64,000 nucleotides of DNA from Chthoniobacter flavus Ellin428 (GCF_000173075.1 NZ_ABVL01000011.1:1-64000), one strand, 5' to 3'; shown: positions 16,681-26,618, counted from the stretch's first letter. Notes: a model not told the origin generated them from the sequence alone. Program-made: numbers and translations.

Positions 16681-18084
16681 CTAGACGATCTCCGAGATCG
16701 GCCCGAGGCTGTCGACGAACTTCTCGGTGTGGATGTCCATCTTCTGGAGCATGGTGAGCATCAGGTTGCTCAGGCGGGCCTTGCCGTCTTTCGGCTTGCC
16801 GGAGATTTCGCGCCACTCGTCGTAGCCCAGGGTATACGTGCCGTTCTTGAGGAAGGGCTTGTTGTAATCGATGTGCTGGCCGTGCTTGAGGCCGAGACCG
16901 CGCCCGCCGGCGAGGAGGATGGGCAGGTTCGCATTGCAGTGGCTGTGGCCGTAGCTCATACCGCTGCCGAAGAGGATCATCGTGCGATCGAGGAGCGGCT
17001 CATCGCCGTCCTTCACCGCGGCGAGCTCGTCGAGGAAATGCGCGAACTGTTCCATGATGAACGCGTCGCTCTTGGCCAGGCGATCGAGCACCACGGGGTC
17101 GCCGTTGTGATGCGAGAGGCCGTGGCGGGCCTGGGTGATGCCGATTTCCGGAATGGCGAGGCCATTGCCTTCGCTGCCGTTCATGTAAGTGACCACGCGG
17201 GTCATGTCCGTGCGCAGCGCGAGGACGATGAGGTCGAACATCGTTCGCCAGTATTCGCCGGCCTTGGATTTCGGGACGTCGCGCTGGAAAGGCGCGGCGA
17301 GATTCTTGTCCACCGTGGGCTTGGGAATATCGAGCCAGGCGTCGAGGCGCTCGGTGCGCTGCTCCACGTCGCGGACGGAGTGGAGATACTCGTCGAGCTT
17401 GCCGCGGTCGTCGTCACCCAGCTGGCGGCGCAGGGAATTTGCATCCTCCAGCACGGCGTCGAGCACGCTGCGGCGTTTGCCGAGGCGGGCGCGTTGCGCG
17501 GCGAGGCCGCCCTGTTCTTCACCGAAGAGGCGATTGAAAACGAGGCGCGGATTGTCTTCCGCTGGCAGCGGCACGCCATCGCGCGAAAAGGCGAGCGTAG
17601 TGGAATTGAGCGGCCGGCCGGTGCCCGAGGAAATGGAAAGCTCGAGCGAAGGAAAGCGGGTCTGCTTTTCCGTGACCCCAGCCATGATCTGGTCGACGGA
17701 AATGGTGTTTTCGTATTTGCGGGCGCTCTGGGCGTCGATCTTCGCGCCGGTAAGCCAGGTATCGGCGCAAACGTGGGCCTGGCCGATGCCGTTCGGGTGA
17801 TGCAGGCCGCTGAAAATGGTCATGTCCCCGCGATGCTTGGCCAGCGGGGCGAGGGATTGGGAAAGCTCGTAATCGCGGCCGGATTTCGCCACCTGCCAGG
17901 TCATCCCGTTTACGCCGTTGGGGATATAGACGAAAACACTGCGCCGCGGCTTATCGAGCGCCACAGCGGCGCCGGCCCGCGAAGGGATCATCGCATTGAG
18001 CAACGGAAGGGCGACGGTCGCGCCGAGACCGCGGAGGAAGTGACGGCGATTGAGGAGCCACTTTTGGGAAATGATGTTGCTCAT
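16681..18084 (-). CDS. DUF1552 Tat-exported protein
   Basis: 467 residues. Tat-type start NRRHFLRGLGATVALPLL. Then FVYIPNGVNGMTWQVA, the conserved FSGLHHPNGIGQAHVCADTW and a C-terminal part with MTRVVTYMNGSEGN, HGLSHHNGDP and LFGSGMSYGHSHCNANLPIL. These are hallmarks of DUF1552, usually encoded beside a DUF1592/DUF1588 cytochrome protein in Planctomycetes and Verrucomicrobia. Here that partner lies 6 kb away at 24090-26576, with a sulfatase-esterase-GH set in between. Biochemical function unknown; structural similarity of the family to alkaline-phosphatase-like hydrolases is suspected. Confidence 0.88.
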   Translation of the reverse strand: MSNIISQKWLLNRRHFLRGLGATVALPLLNAMIPSRAGAAVALDKPRRSVFVYIPNGVNGMTWQVAKSGRDYELSQSLAPLAKHRGDMTIFSGLHHPNGIGQAHVCADTWLTGAKIDAQSARKYENTISVDQIMAGVTEKQTRFPSLELSISSGTGRPLNSTTLAFSRDGVPLPAEDNPRLVFNRLFGEEQGGLAAQRARLGKRRSVLDAVLEDANSLRRQLGDDDRGKLDEYLHSVRDVEQRTERLDAWLDIPKPTVDKNLAAPFQRDVPKSKAGEYWRTMFDLIVLALRTDMTRVVTYMNGSEGNGLAIPEIGITQARHGLSHHNGDPVVLDRLAKSDAFIMEQFAHFLDELAAVKDGDEPLLDRTMILFGSGMSYGHSHCNANLPILLAGGRGLGLKHGQHIDYNKPFLKNGTYTLGYDEWREISGKPKDGKARLSNLMLTMLQKMDIHTEKFVDSLGPISEIV

Positions 18085-18223
18085 GATCAGGATGTTGCGG
18101 GGTGAGAGGTGCGGATCGAGACGGATTTACGCCCCGGCTCTCTGTATTACCCCTTGGGAGAGGCAATCTTTGGCGTCGTCTGAAAAACTGCGTTTCGATT
18201 TAAATGATGGTTAACGCGAGTGC

Positions 18224-19927
18224 CTACGGCTGGGCGCTTTGGCCGACCGTATCCGTCGGACCGGTGAAACCGGGGCCTCCGGCGGCGACATAGCCATGGC
18301 TGGCACCGGTGGCTTCCGGACTGACCCAGAATGCGTAGAGGCTGGCGTCCTTGAGCAGGAAACGGATTCGCACCGGGCGTCCGCGCAGGGCTGAGAGGTC
18401 GTCGGCGCCTTTCCAGTGCACGGCCTGGAGGGTCTTGTCTGCGGTGAGCGGCTGGCAATTGTCGGCGGTGAAAGGTGCGATCGCTGCACCTTTTTCGTTG
18501 ACGATTTCCGCGCGCACTTCGCCCTTGGCGGCCGCCGCGTTGACGAAAAGATGTGTGCCTTGAAAGGTGATCGGGCGCGTTAGCAATTCACCGTCTTGGG
18601 CATCCGCGTCCATCGAGGCGAAACCGTCCCGGCGCAGAAAGGCGACATGCGTGCTCCCACCGGCGTAGAAATGCTTCTGCCCATCCGGCGCCACACCGGA
18701 GAAAGCGCTGTAGTAGAAATAGAGGCGATCGCCGACGACCGTGCAAACGCTGCCGATCGGGCGGACATAGCCGCGATCCCAATCGCCCTCCCGTTTCGTC
18801 GCCGCGATGAAGGAAGTGCGATCCGGCCGCGCGAAATGAAACCCATCGCGGCTGTAGCCGAGCTCAATTTCCGTCAGTTTCGGAAATTTCCCCTTCTGGC
18901 ATTCGCCATTCTCCGGTCCGTAGTGAATCGCGAAGGCGCCGAGCAGGATGCTTTCGTAAGCGATCGGGCTCAGGCAGTAGAGTTGGGTCGTTTTCTGCGT
19001 GGGGATTTGCGGATCGGCCGGATCGAGCTCATCCGCACCCGACCAAAAGACCGGATCGTCCGTCTTCATCGCCGCAAGTTGCGGGAAGGTATCCGTCTCG
19101 TAATAGAGCCGCGCGCGGCCGCGTTCGGGCACGTGCCGTCGCACACTCATCACCCACTTCTTGCGGAAGGGATTGTAGAAAATCGTCGTGTTGTCATCGA
19201 CGTTGGCTTTGACCTGCGCGGTGTCCGTCCAGTGGATGCCATCGGGCGAAGTGTAGAGATAACTGGCCCCGTGCCGCTTCGCTTCACCCGGCACCGCGAT
19301 GCGCGCGTAGATGAACGCCTTCCACCGCTCGGCAGGATTTGTCGCGGTCCAATCCAGCCACGGCGAAAAAGCATCGCGGTAAAAATCCGGCCGAAATGGT
19401 ATCACGACATTCGTGCCTGCCTGCACGTCGAGCTTCGGCCGTGTCCAGTGCAGGCCATCTCGGCTCGTGGCAAGACAGGTGTTCCGCCAGAACCCGCCCA
19501 TGTACCACATTTTGAAAAGGTGGTCGGTTGGATCGTAGAAGACCCCGTCATCGAACGGACACGCGGTGGCTGTCGGGTCATCGGCGGCGTGCGAATAAGC
19601 GCCGTGGATTTCCTCCGGTGTCTCCGGCTTGAGGATCGGATTGCCCTCGTACTTTTCCGCGTGATGAAACGTGCGGTGCAGCGTCGTCTTTTCGATGAGA
19701 AAATCGTCGACGAATAACTGCCGCCCCACATCGATCGGGATCACCGCCGGCGGCGCGTCGAGATAAGGCACCGGCGGCACCTCGCGCGAGGCCGCCTTCA
19801 CGTCATCGCGCGGTGGCCAATCATGCGGCAGACGAATGCCATTGTAGAGCAACTCGCCGTCATTATCCGCGGCGCAGACGATCGCGCCCGACAAGGCGAG
19901 GAGGACGAGGGGGAGCAGTCGGTTCAT
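18224..19927 (-). CDS. Exported GH43/GH32-like beta-propeller hydrolase
   Basis: 567 residues with a signal peptide (LLPLVLLALSGAIVCAA). A conserved GRQLFVDDFLIEKTTLHRTF block, NPILKPETPEE, FYDPTDHLFKMWYMGGF and TSPDGIHWTDT are typical of five-bladed propeller glycoside hydrolases and related 'glycosyl hydrolase family 32-like' proteins. The C-terminal ~120 residues form a beta domain (FVNAAAAKGEVRAEIVNEKG). The acidic catalytic triad cannot be assigned by eye. Last gene in a minus-strand chain with GH5-like, esterase and sulfatase genes; together they point to breakdown of a sulfated or acylated plant or algal polysaccharide (inference). Confidence 0.7.
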   Translation of the reverse strand: MNRLLPLVLLALSGAIVCAADNDGELLYNGIRLPHDWPPRDDVKAASREVPPVPYLDAPPAVIPIDVGRQLFVDDFLIEKTTLHRTFHHAEKYEGNPILKPETPEEIHGAYSHAADDPTATACPFDDGVFYDPTDHLFKMWYMGGFWRNTCLATSRDGLHWTRPKLDVQAGTNVVIPFRPDFYRDAFSPWLDWTATNPAERWKAFIYARIAVPGEAKRHGASYLYTSPDGIHWTDTAQVKANVDDNTTIFYNPFRKKWVMSVRRHVPERGRARLYYETDTFPQLAAMKTDDPVFWSGADELDPADPQIPTQKTTQLYCLSPIAYESILLGAFAIHYGPENGECQKGKFPKLTEIELGYSRDGFHFARPDRTSFIAATKREGDWDRGYVRPIGSVCTVVGDRLYFYYSAFSGVAPDGQKHFYAGGSTHVAFLRRDGFASMDADAQDGELLTRPITFQGTHLFVNAAAAKGEVRAEIVNEKGAAIAPFTADNCQPLTADKTLQAVHWKGADDLSALRGRPVRIRFLLKDASLYAFWVSPEATGASHGYVAAGGPGFTGPTDTVGQSAQP

Positions 19928-19942
19928 AGGAAATGAGCCCTC

Positions 19943-20066
19943 AGAGACTGTGAAAAAAGTGCCCGCGAATTACGCGAATGACACAAATGGGCGTATTTTT
20001 CATTGGCGTCATCTGTGTGATTCGCGGGCCAAATAATCTCACTGCCGCTTTATTTCACAGTCTCTC
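19943..20066. repeat. Palindromic element (CGCGAATNACGCGAATGACAC type)
   Basis: Ends AGAGACTGTGAAA (19943-19955) and TTTCACAGTCTCT (20053-20065) are perfect inverted repeats; inside, GCCCGCGAATTACGCGAATG pairs with CATCTGTGTGATTCGCGGGC. It fills the gap between the GH43-like gene and the GH5-like gene and touches the ancestral stop of the latter (20065-20067). Confidence 0.75.
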
Positions 20067-21097
20067 AGGATTTCTCCCAAGGCGGTCGCAGCTTGGGCGG
20101 TTCGGTGAGAAATTCCAGTCCATCGCGCAGCTTGCCTTCCTTGGTGAAGAACGGGTGATAGCCGACTCCGTTGATGCCGTTGCCATCCGGGCAAGTCGCG
20201 CCGGGTGGCAATCGCCTTGCCCTCGCGAATGACCCAGCCCATCCAGCCAAACCCCGCGGCGGACAGCATCTCCGAATAAAACCGCACGACCTCCGCGCGC
20301 ACGAGATCATCCATCGCGCCGGGGAAAGTCTCGTTCACCAGAAATGGTTTGCCCTCGTCCTTGCTCATCGCGGTGAAGGACGTGATCAGCGCTTCGAGAT
20401 TGTTGCGATGATGTCCGTAAGGATGGCCATTCAACACGTCCACCAGCGGCGCGAAGGTGGTGATGTTCACGCCGGACATCGTGCCGATGGTGATCGGTTG
20501 TTGCACGCCGCACTCGCGCGCGGTGGCCGCGATCTGGCTCAGCCATTGGAATTCCAGCGTGCTCCGATCGCGCGAACCCGGTTCATTGCACAGATCCCAG
20601 ATGAGCACGCGATCGTCCTTGGCCAGTGCCTTCGCGATGGTTTTCACGTATTCGAAATGAGGAGTCCAATCTCCGGCCAGCGGCGTTCCGAGGTAATCCA
20701 GCTTCCGATCATGCCAGTGATTGAACAGGCACGGCATGACCTTCATGCCCTTCTCCGCGATCCCCGCCACGGCGTCGAGAAACCGCTCCGTCATCTTGTC
20801 CGGATCGAGCTTCCACGCCGCGTATTCGATCCACAGGCGGATGCAATTGGCATGCACCTGTTTTGCCAGCGCCACCTCTTCACGAAAGCGTGCGCCATCG
20901 TAAAGCTGCCACGCTTCCACGACGTTCGCACCCCACGAAGGCACGATGCCGAAACCGCGCAACCAGCCGTAGTTGGGATAAACATGCAGCGTCGGTTTCG
21001 TTTCGGCGCCCAAGGCGGAGGGCGCGATGTGCGAGGCCGCGGCGCCGAGCAGGGCGCTGCCGAGGGTCTTCAGCGTCTGGCGGCGGGAGAGGTTCAT
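20065..21097 (-). pseudogene. GH5-like glycoside hydrolase with a 3' frameshift
   Basis: Tat start NLSRRQTLKTLGSALLGAAA, then a (beta/alpha)8 cellulase-type domain: LHVYPNYGWLRGFGIVPSWG, WDLCNEPGS with the proton-donor Glu, and FLVNETFPG with a second Glu that may be the nucleophile. Near 20190-20215 the reading shifts: the annotated frame continues as nonsense (GWQRHQRSRLSPVLHQ...) to a stop inside the palindromic element (20039), while the neighbouring frame gives the family-like tail DGNGINGVGYHPFFTKEGK ending at 20065. So one base is gained or lost, after both catalytic residues. The product may be partly functional. Its start is 2 bp after the esterase stop. Confidence 0.75.
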
Positions 21098-21099
21098 AG

Positions 21100-22506
21100 T
21101 TACTCGGGTTTGAGGGTCAATTCGGCGGGTGCTGTGGTCAGCGCCGCCTGGGGAATGGTCAGCAGATTAGCCGCATCCGGACGGACTTTCCCTGACGCAA
21201 ACGCGTGACCCTCGCGCGAAAGTTGCCAGGCGTAACTTTTGCCGTGCTCGACCTTGAATTGCTGCCAGCGCCGCACGGTCACATCGGCGGTCGCCTTGTC
21301 CGGCATGCCGATCGAACCCGTGATTTCGGGATGCGCGATCCAGAGCTGCATGTCGAATTCACCCGGCGTGTCGCGCTCGCTCTTCCAGCGAAAGTAGGCA
21401 TTCATCTGGCCGGAGTTGTCGTAATCCACCGGCGTATTCAGCCATGGGCAATGCCCATCGCTCGAGGCGTGGGTGAAAACCGGGTAAGCCTCGTTCTTGC
21501 GGATTTCGAGCCACGGATAGGCCAGCGCCACTTCACCGGTGGGATACTTCGCGATGGCGACGCTGTAGGTGGTGTGGCCAAACGGCCCCCAGCAAAGCAT
21601 CAGCGGCAGATGCCCGGCCTGCGCGGCTTGCACGAGCGCGGGCTGGGTCACGGACCACGTGTCGGTCTGCGAGGAGAAATCGGTGATGACCGGCGGATCG
21701 GGCATGCCGGCGGCCGCCGCCCGGAGAAGCCAGGCGTCGCGCTCCGTCTGCGGCGCATCCGGCGCTGGCGAAGGACCGAAGCCCCCCATGCGGCTCGAAG
21801 CGTAATCGGTGCCTGCGGGCACGTTGGCGCGAATGGCGGCGAATATGTCGCCGTGTGGCATTCCGATGCCGAGGGTGCCGCAACCGCCCATCGACACGCC
21901 GCAGAGATAGATGCGGTTGCGATCGATTTTGTGATTCGTCACCACCCACTCGATCGTGTCGAGCACGCGCAATTCGGCGGGCGTGGGCGCGTTGGTGTGC
22001 TTCGGGTCGTTCGGCTTGATCTGCTTCCAGCCCCACCACTCGGCATTCGTCGAACTGAGATAGAGCGAGTAGAAATCGTCCGGCGAGTTCGTCATCACCG
22101 TGGCCGGATCCTCACGGTCCTGGATTTTGCGTCCGAGGCAGCCGTATCCGAGGTAATCGAAGGCCGTGCGATTCGCCGAGTGGAGCACGACGCAGAGCGG
22201 CGCGTTCGCGCGCGGATGCTTCGGTGCCACGAGATAAAAGCAACAATGGTTCTGTTGTCCCACGCCGGTTTCGCCATTTGGCGGCGCGATTCATTCTCCG
22301 CTCGCGCCAGCCGGATAACCCCACGTCTCCCGCGGGCCGTGTACATAACGCTCGACGGTGCGGCCGTCCTTGGTTTGCGTGGTGGTGTTGGTGGAATCCA
22401 GCGTGGGCGGCCAGCTATTCGCGGAAGCCTGCGCGAGGGAAGAGGTCGTCCACAATAACGGGAGCAGCAGGGCGGCGCCCGCCGCTCGAAGAGTGTGCAT
22501 TTTCAT
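21100..22506 (-). pseudogene. Exported alpha/beta-hydrolase (esterase) with an in-frame TGA
   Basis: The reading from ATG 22506 gives a signal peptide (LRAAGAALLLPLLWTTSSLA) and YVHGPRETWGYPAGASGE, then a TGA at 22293-22291, and in the same frame continues IAPPNGETGVGQQNHCCFYL into a hydrolase with APLCVVLHSANRT and GVSMGGCGTLG (G-x-S-x-G nucleophile elbow). So a single nonsense codon, plausibly a TGG to TGA change, splits an otherwise intact ~468-codon gene. An internal GTG at 22263 could give a cytoplasmic 387-residue protein without export signal. The ATG overlaps the sulfatase stop by 4 bp, which fixes the ancestral start. Confidence 0.78.
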
Positions 22507-23927
22507 TTCCAGAGAGGATCGATCTGCTCGCTGTTCCACTTGTCCCACAGCGCGGAGAGTTCCGTCACACGGGCGGCGTTTTGCGCGGCCATGTTGTTCG
22601 TCTCGCCAACGTCGTGCGCGAGATCGTAAAGCTGCCATTCCTTGCTGCCCTGGCGGAGCAGTTTCCAGTCACCGTGCCGGAGTGCATTCTTGCGGCCGAC
22701 GCGCCAGAAGAGCGTGTCGTGCGGTGCGGCTGTCGTCTTACCGGTAAGCAACGGGAGGAGGTCGACGCCATCGAGCTTGGCCTGCTCGGTCTCCGCCCCG
22801 GCGAGTTTCAACGCGGTCGCCGTCAGATCCATGGAAATGGCGGGAGCATCGATCGTGTGGCCCGCGGGGATCTGGCCTTTCCAGGAAACGGCGAAGGGAA
22901 TGCGAATGCCACCATCCCACAGGTCGCCCTTGCCGCCGCGCAGCGGGAGGTTGCTCGAGGTGAGTTCTTTCGTCGGCCCGCCGTTGTCGCTGAGGAAGAC
23001 GACAAGCGTATTTTCTTCGAGGCCATCCGCGCGCAATTGCGCGCGGACCTTGCCGATATCTTCGTCGAGGTGGGCCAGCACCGCGGCGAAGATCCGGCGC
23101 TGGATGTCGCCGATGTGCGAGAACTTCTCCATGTACGTGTCCTCGCCCTGCAAAGGGCTGTGGACCGCGTTGTAAGCGAGATACAGGAACCACGGCTGCG
23201 CCTGATGCCGGTCGATGAAGGAACAAGCCTCGCGGGTGAAGGCGTCGGTCAGATTGGCCTTTTCTTCCACGGGCTGGCTGTTGCGCAGGAGCGGATTATC
23301 GGCGTCGTAGGCGGGTTCGTTTTCGTGGAGATCGGTGCTCCACACGGTGTGTCCGTCGGGTGAAGTCCAGCGGCCTTGTGAGCCATCGGGCAGGGCTTTG
23401 CGGCGCAGCCAGGTCGTCGCGCCGGACCAGGGCGGAGGGAGATAGAAATGGCCCTCGTGGAGGAAGCCGAAGAACTCGTCGAAGCCGCGCCGCTGCGGAT
23501 GAAACGGCGCGGTGCCGCCGAGGTGCCATTTGCCGACGAGACCCGTGGCGTAGCCGACATCGCGCAGGCGGTCGGCGACGGTCTTTTCGTTCACCGGCAG
23601 GCCGGTCCCCGGGTCGGCATTCTTGGCGCCGATGGGATTGTACTCGAAGCCGAAACGCGTTTGATAACGACCGGTCATCAGCGCCGCGCGCGAGGCGGCG
23701 CAGAAAGGCGCGCTGACATAGCCGCTGCTGAAGCGCACCCCGCTGGCCACGAGCTTGTCGATGTTGGGCGTCGGGATGTCCTTGCCGCCGTAGCAGCCCG
23801 GTTCGCCGTAGCCGAGATCGTCGGCGACGATGAAGAGGATATTTGGCCGCTTCGGCGCGGCGATGGCCAGTTGCGCGCAGAAGAGGAAGAGGGTGAGGAT
23901 GACTGAGGCCTGGGGGAGACGTCTCAT
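22503..23927 (-). CDS. Sulfatase (arylsulfatase family), exported
   Basis: 474 residues with a signal peptide. Hydrolyses sulfate esters. NILFIVADDLGYGEPGCYG supplies the first metal Asp pair; FCAASRAALMTGRYQTRFG is the C-x-A/P-x-R formylglycine signature, so activation by a formylglycine-generating enzyme is needed. FLSDNGGPT provides the later metal ligands. GKWHLGGTAPFHPQRRGFDEF is also characteristic. First gene of a coupled minus-strand chain with an esterase and two glycosidase-like genes, suggesting a sulfated carbohydrate substrate. Confidence 0.93.
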   Translation of the reverse strand: MRRLPQASVILTLFLFCAQLAIAAPKRPNILFIVADDLGYGEPGCYGGKDIPTPNIDKLVASGVRFSSGYVSAPFCAASRAALMTGRYQTRFGFEYNPIGAKNADPGTGLPVNEKTVADRLRDVGYATGLVGKWHLGGTAPFHPQRRGFDEFFGFLHEGHFYLPPPWSGATTWLRRKALPDGSQGRWTSPDGHTVWSTDLHENEPAYDADNPLLRNSQPVEEKANLTDAFTREACSFIDRHQAQPWFLYLAYNAVHSPLQGEDTYMEKFSHIGDIQRRIFAAVLAHLDEDIGKVRAQLRADGLEENTLVVFLSDNGGPTKELTSSNLPLRGGKGDLWDGGIRIPFAVSWKGQIPAGHTIDAPAISMDLTATALKLAGAETEQAKLDGVDLLPLLTGKTTAAPHDTLFWRVGRKNALRHGDWKLLRQGSKEWQLYDLAHDVGETNNMAAQNAARVTELSALWDKWNSEQIDPLWK

Positions 23928-23939
23928 GGGAATTTAAAG

Positions 23940-23997
23940 CTATAGCAGTTTAAGCAATACTGCGTCCGCGTTTTCACAGTATTGAACTCCGCTACAG
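23940..23997. repeat. Imperfect palindrome upstream of the sulfatase
   Basis: CTATAGCAGTTTAAGCAATACTG (23940-23962, given here in two halves: CTATAGCAGTTT and AAGCAATACTG) is an imperfect inverted match of CAGTATTGAACTCCGCTACAG (halves CAGTATTGAAC, TCCGCTACAG; 23977-23997). The hairpin lies 13 bp upstream of the sulfatase start and 92 bp from the stop of the cytochrome protein. It could be a terminator for the upstream gene or a dispersed repeat; only one copy is in the window. Confidence 0.45.
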
Positions 23998-24089
23998 CAC
24001 CCCGCCTCTGGCGCGATAGCCGGCCGTCGACGGAGCGCTTCCCTCCAGCTCCGATTCGGGAACGAGTTCCGAGAATCGGCATCCATCGC

Positions 24090-26576
24090 TCAGCGCTTTT
24101 GGAAAATGTCGCTGGTCACCAGGCTTTCGATGAGCGAGGCGAGCTTGTAATCGCTTGCCTTGGCTTGCTCGGTCACTTTGCGCAATTCGGCGCGGTCGGA
24201 GAAGGTCGTGCCGCGGCGCAGCGCATAGGTCGCGAGCTTCTCGGTGAAGGCGTTGGCGAATTTATCCGTGTCATCGAGCAGGATCTTCTTCAGCTCGACG
24301 GCATCCTTGAAGGTGCGGCCATCGTAGAGCTCGCCGCTCGGGTCGATCTTCGGATCTTCACCGGTCCCGGCGTGCACGGTCTCGACGGTCCGCCAACGGC
24401 CGATGGCGTCGTAATTATCGAACGCGAGGCCGAGCGGATCGATGCGCCGATGGCACGCCGCGCAATTCGCGTCCGAACGATGTGCCTCGAGTTTCTGGCG
24501 CACCGTGGTCTTCCGGGAATTGGCATCCGGCGTCGAGAGCGCAGGGACATTCGCCGGTGGTGGTGGCGGCGGCTTGCCGATGATCGACTCCAGCACCCAC
24601 ACGCCGCGATGCACCGGGCGATGACGTGTGCCGTCAGAGGTGAGGCTCAGGACTGCCGCCTGGGTGAGCAGACCGCCGCGATGATCCTCCGGCTTGAGGG
24701 TCACGCGCCGGAAATTGTCACCCTCCACGCCATCGATCCCGTAGAACTTTGCCAGGCGCTCGTTGAGCATCGTCCAGTTGGAATCGAGGAATTCGCGCAG
24801 GCTGGCATTGCGGTGCAACACATCGGCGAAGAAGTCGACTGTCTCATTGATCATGCTCTTCTCGAGATACTCGTCGTAATCGGGGTAGAGCACTTTGTCC
24901 GGTGGAAACATGCCCACGCGTCGCAATTGCAGCCACTGGCGGGGGAAGGACGACGCGAAGTCCGCGGCTTTCGGATCGGCGAGCATGCGGCGCACTTCTT
25001 CGCGCAGCGTCTCGCGCTCATGCAGCTTGCCGGCGTGGGCGAGCTCGAGCAGATGATCGTCCGGCATGCTGCTCCAGAGGAAATAGGAGAGGCGCGAGGC
25101 GAGCTCGTAGTCGTTGAGCTTGGGCGAAGGCGCCACGGGCTTGCCTTCCTCGATGTAGAGGAAACTCTTCGCGCACATCACCGCGGAAAGCGCGGTCTTG
25201 ATCGAGCCCTCGAAGTTATCGCCGAGTTGCTGGGCCTTTTCGGCGAGCTTCACGTAGCGGTCGAGTTCGTCATTCGTCACCGGCCGGCGCCAGGCGCGTT
25301 CGGTAAAGCGGCGGATGATCTCGCGAGCATAGGCGGAATCCTTGGTCGCATTCTCCCCGCCGAAGAAGATCTGCTGGTGCGCAGCCGTCGGCCACGAGTC
25401 CACGATCGGGCCATCGACTTCGATGTAGTCGATGAGCAGGAAGGGCAGGATCGGCTTGCCGTCGTCGTCCGTGAATTTCATCTGCCACGGAATGCGCGAC
25501 TGCAGGCTGGTGAAGGCGATGGTGTTCGGGCCGGGCCGCGAGCGGCGGGCCTCGGGATTCGGGCCGGGCACGGAATTCACGATGTGCACGGGATGCTGCC
25601 CGGGCGGAAGGTGCGTGCGGAATTCGATGACGATCGGCTTGTCCTCCGGCGTGTCGATGTCCTGCTCGAAAAGCGTGCGGCTGATATCCGCGGCGTAGAG
25701 GCGCAGGCGCGGGGCTCGGCCGCCGGGCGGGCGCAGGCCGCTCAGCTTCACGCGGACGATGTATTCGCCACCGGTCTTGATGTTGAACGTGCGATCGTCG
25801 AGCGCGCCGTTGTTCGGCACGATGTCCGCGCGCACCTGGTTGGCGATGCCTCGGGCTTCGTATTCCTTTTCGAGCCCCTTCCAGCCGCCGCCGCGCAGGT
25901 CGAAGGCGGAAATGTGCGTGAACTCGCGCTTCGGCGCCGGCCCGAGGGAAAGCGCTTCGCTGAGCACGGAATCCGCGGCGGCGAGATACTTCTCGATGTG
26001 GGCGGGCGAAATGGTGAGCACGGAGCCGATGCGCTGGATGCCGTGCCAGTCCGGATCTTCCGGCAGGCCGGTCGGATCGGTGACGTCGAAATTCACGCCG
26101 AGCAGGTCGTGCACGGAATTGGCATATTCCTCGCGGGTCAGGCGGCGCAGGGCCACGCGCTCACCGGCGGAGGATTGCCGGGCGGAATCGGCCTCCACCA
26201 GTTGGCCGGCGATGTATTCGGAGACGCGCGCGATGTCCTCCGGCTTGGGCCGCTTGTCCACATCATCCGGCGGCATGTCGCCGGAGTTGATACGGTTCAT
26301 GATCTCCTCCCAGTGCCCCATGATCTTCGGCGAATCGAAATCGATCATCAGGTTGTCCACCCGCAGGTCGCCCTTCTGTTTCTTTTCGCCGTGGCACTTC
26401 GTGCAGTTCTCCTTGAAGAAGGGACGGACGATTTTCTCGAGATTTTCCTGGGCCTGTGCGGCGGCATGGGCCGACGAGAGGCCAGCGGACAACAGGGCCA
26501 GGCCAGACGCGGCTACAGAACGGAGGGAAAACAGAATGCGACGATGCACGGCAGGGAAGACACGCGGGAGGGGCAT
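24090..26576 (-). CDS. Exported DUF1587/1592/1588/1585 haem-binding protein
   Basis: 828 residues. Signal peptide, then a planctomycete cytochrome C-like domain with NCTKCHGEKKQKGDLRVDN (CxxCH, residues about 57-61), INSGDMPP and a second haem motif CAACHRRIDPLGLAFDNYD in the DUF1588 part. DUF1587 is marked by RRLTREEYANSVHDLLGV; DUF1592 by ASRLSYFLWSSMPDDHLL; DUF1585 by the C-terminal FANAFTEKLATYALRRG. Such proteins are electron carriers or oxidoreductase partners in the periplasm of Planctomycetes and Verrucomicrobia and often pair with DUF1552. 42 bp from the next gene on the same strand. Confidence 0.93.
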   Translation of the reverse strand: MPLPRVFPAVHRRILFSLRSVAASGLALLSAGLSSAHAAAQAQENLEKIVRPFFKENCTKCHGEKKQKGDLRVDNLMIDFDSPKIMGHWEEIMNRINSGDMPPDDVDKRPKPEDIARVSEYIAGQLVEADSARQSSAGERVALRRLTREEYANSVHDLLGVNFDVTDPTGLPEDPDWHGIQRIGSVLTISPAHIEKYLAAADSVLSEALSLGPAPKREFTHISAFDLRGGGWKGLEKEYEARGIANQVRADIVPNNGALDDRTFNIKTGGEYIVRVKLSGLRPPGGRAPRLRLYAADISRTLFEQDIDTPEDKPIVIEFRTHLPPGQHPVHIVNSVPGPNPEARRSRPGPNTIAFTSLQSRIPWQMKFTDDDGKPILPFLLIDYIEVDGPIVDSWPTAAHQQIFFGGENATKDSAYAREIIRRFTERAWRRPVTNDELDRYVKLAEKAQQLGDNFEGSIKTALSAVMCAKSFLYIEEGKPVAPSPKLNDYELASRLSYFLWSSMPDDHLLELAHAGKLHERETLREEVRRMLADPKAADFASSFPRQWLQLRRVGMFPPDKVLYPDYDEYLEKSMINETVDFFADVLHRNASLREFLDSNWTMLNERLAKFYGIDGVEGDNFRRVTLKPEDHRGGLLTQAAVLSLTSDGTRHRPVHRGVWVLESIIGKPPPPPPANVPALSTPDANSRKTTVRQKLEAHRSDANCAACHRRIDPLGLAFDNYDAIGRWRTVETVHAGTGEDPKIDPSGELYDGRTFKDAVELKKILLDDTDKFANAFTEKLATYALRRGTTFSDRAELRKVTEQAKASDYKLASLIESLVTSDIFQKR

Positions 26577-26618
26577 TTCTTAGCCATTTCCAGAGGCGGC
26601 GCAAGCGATCCAGGCACC

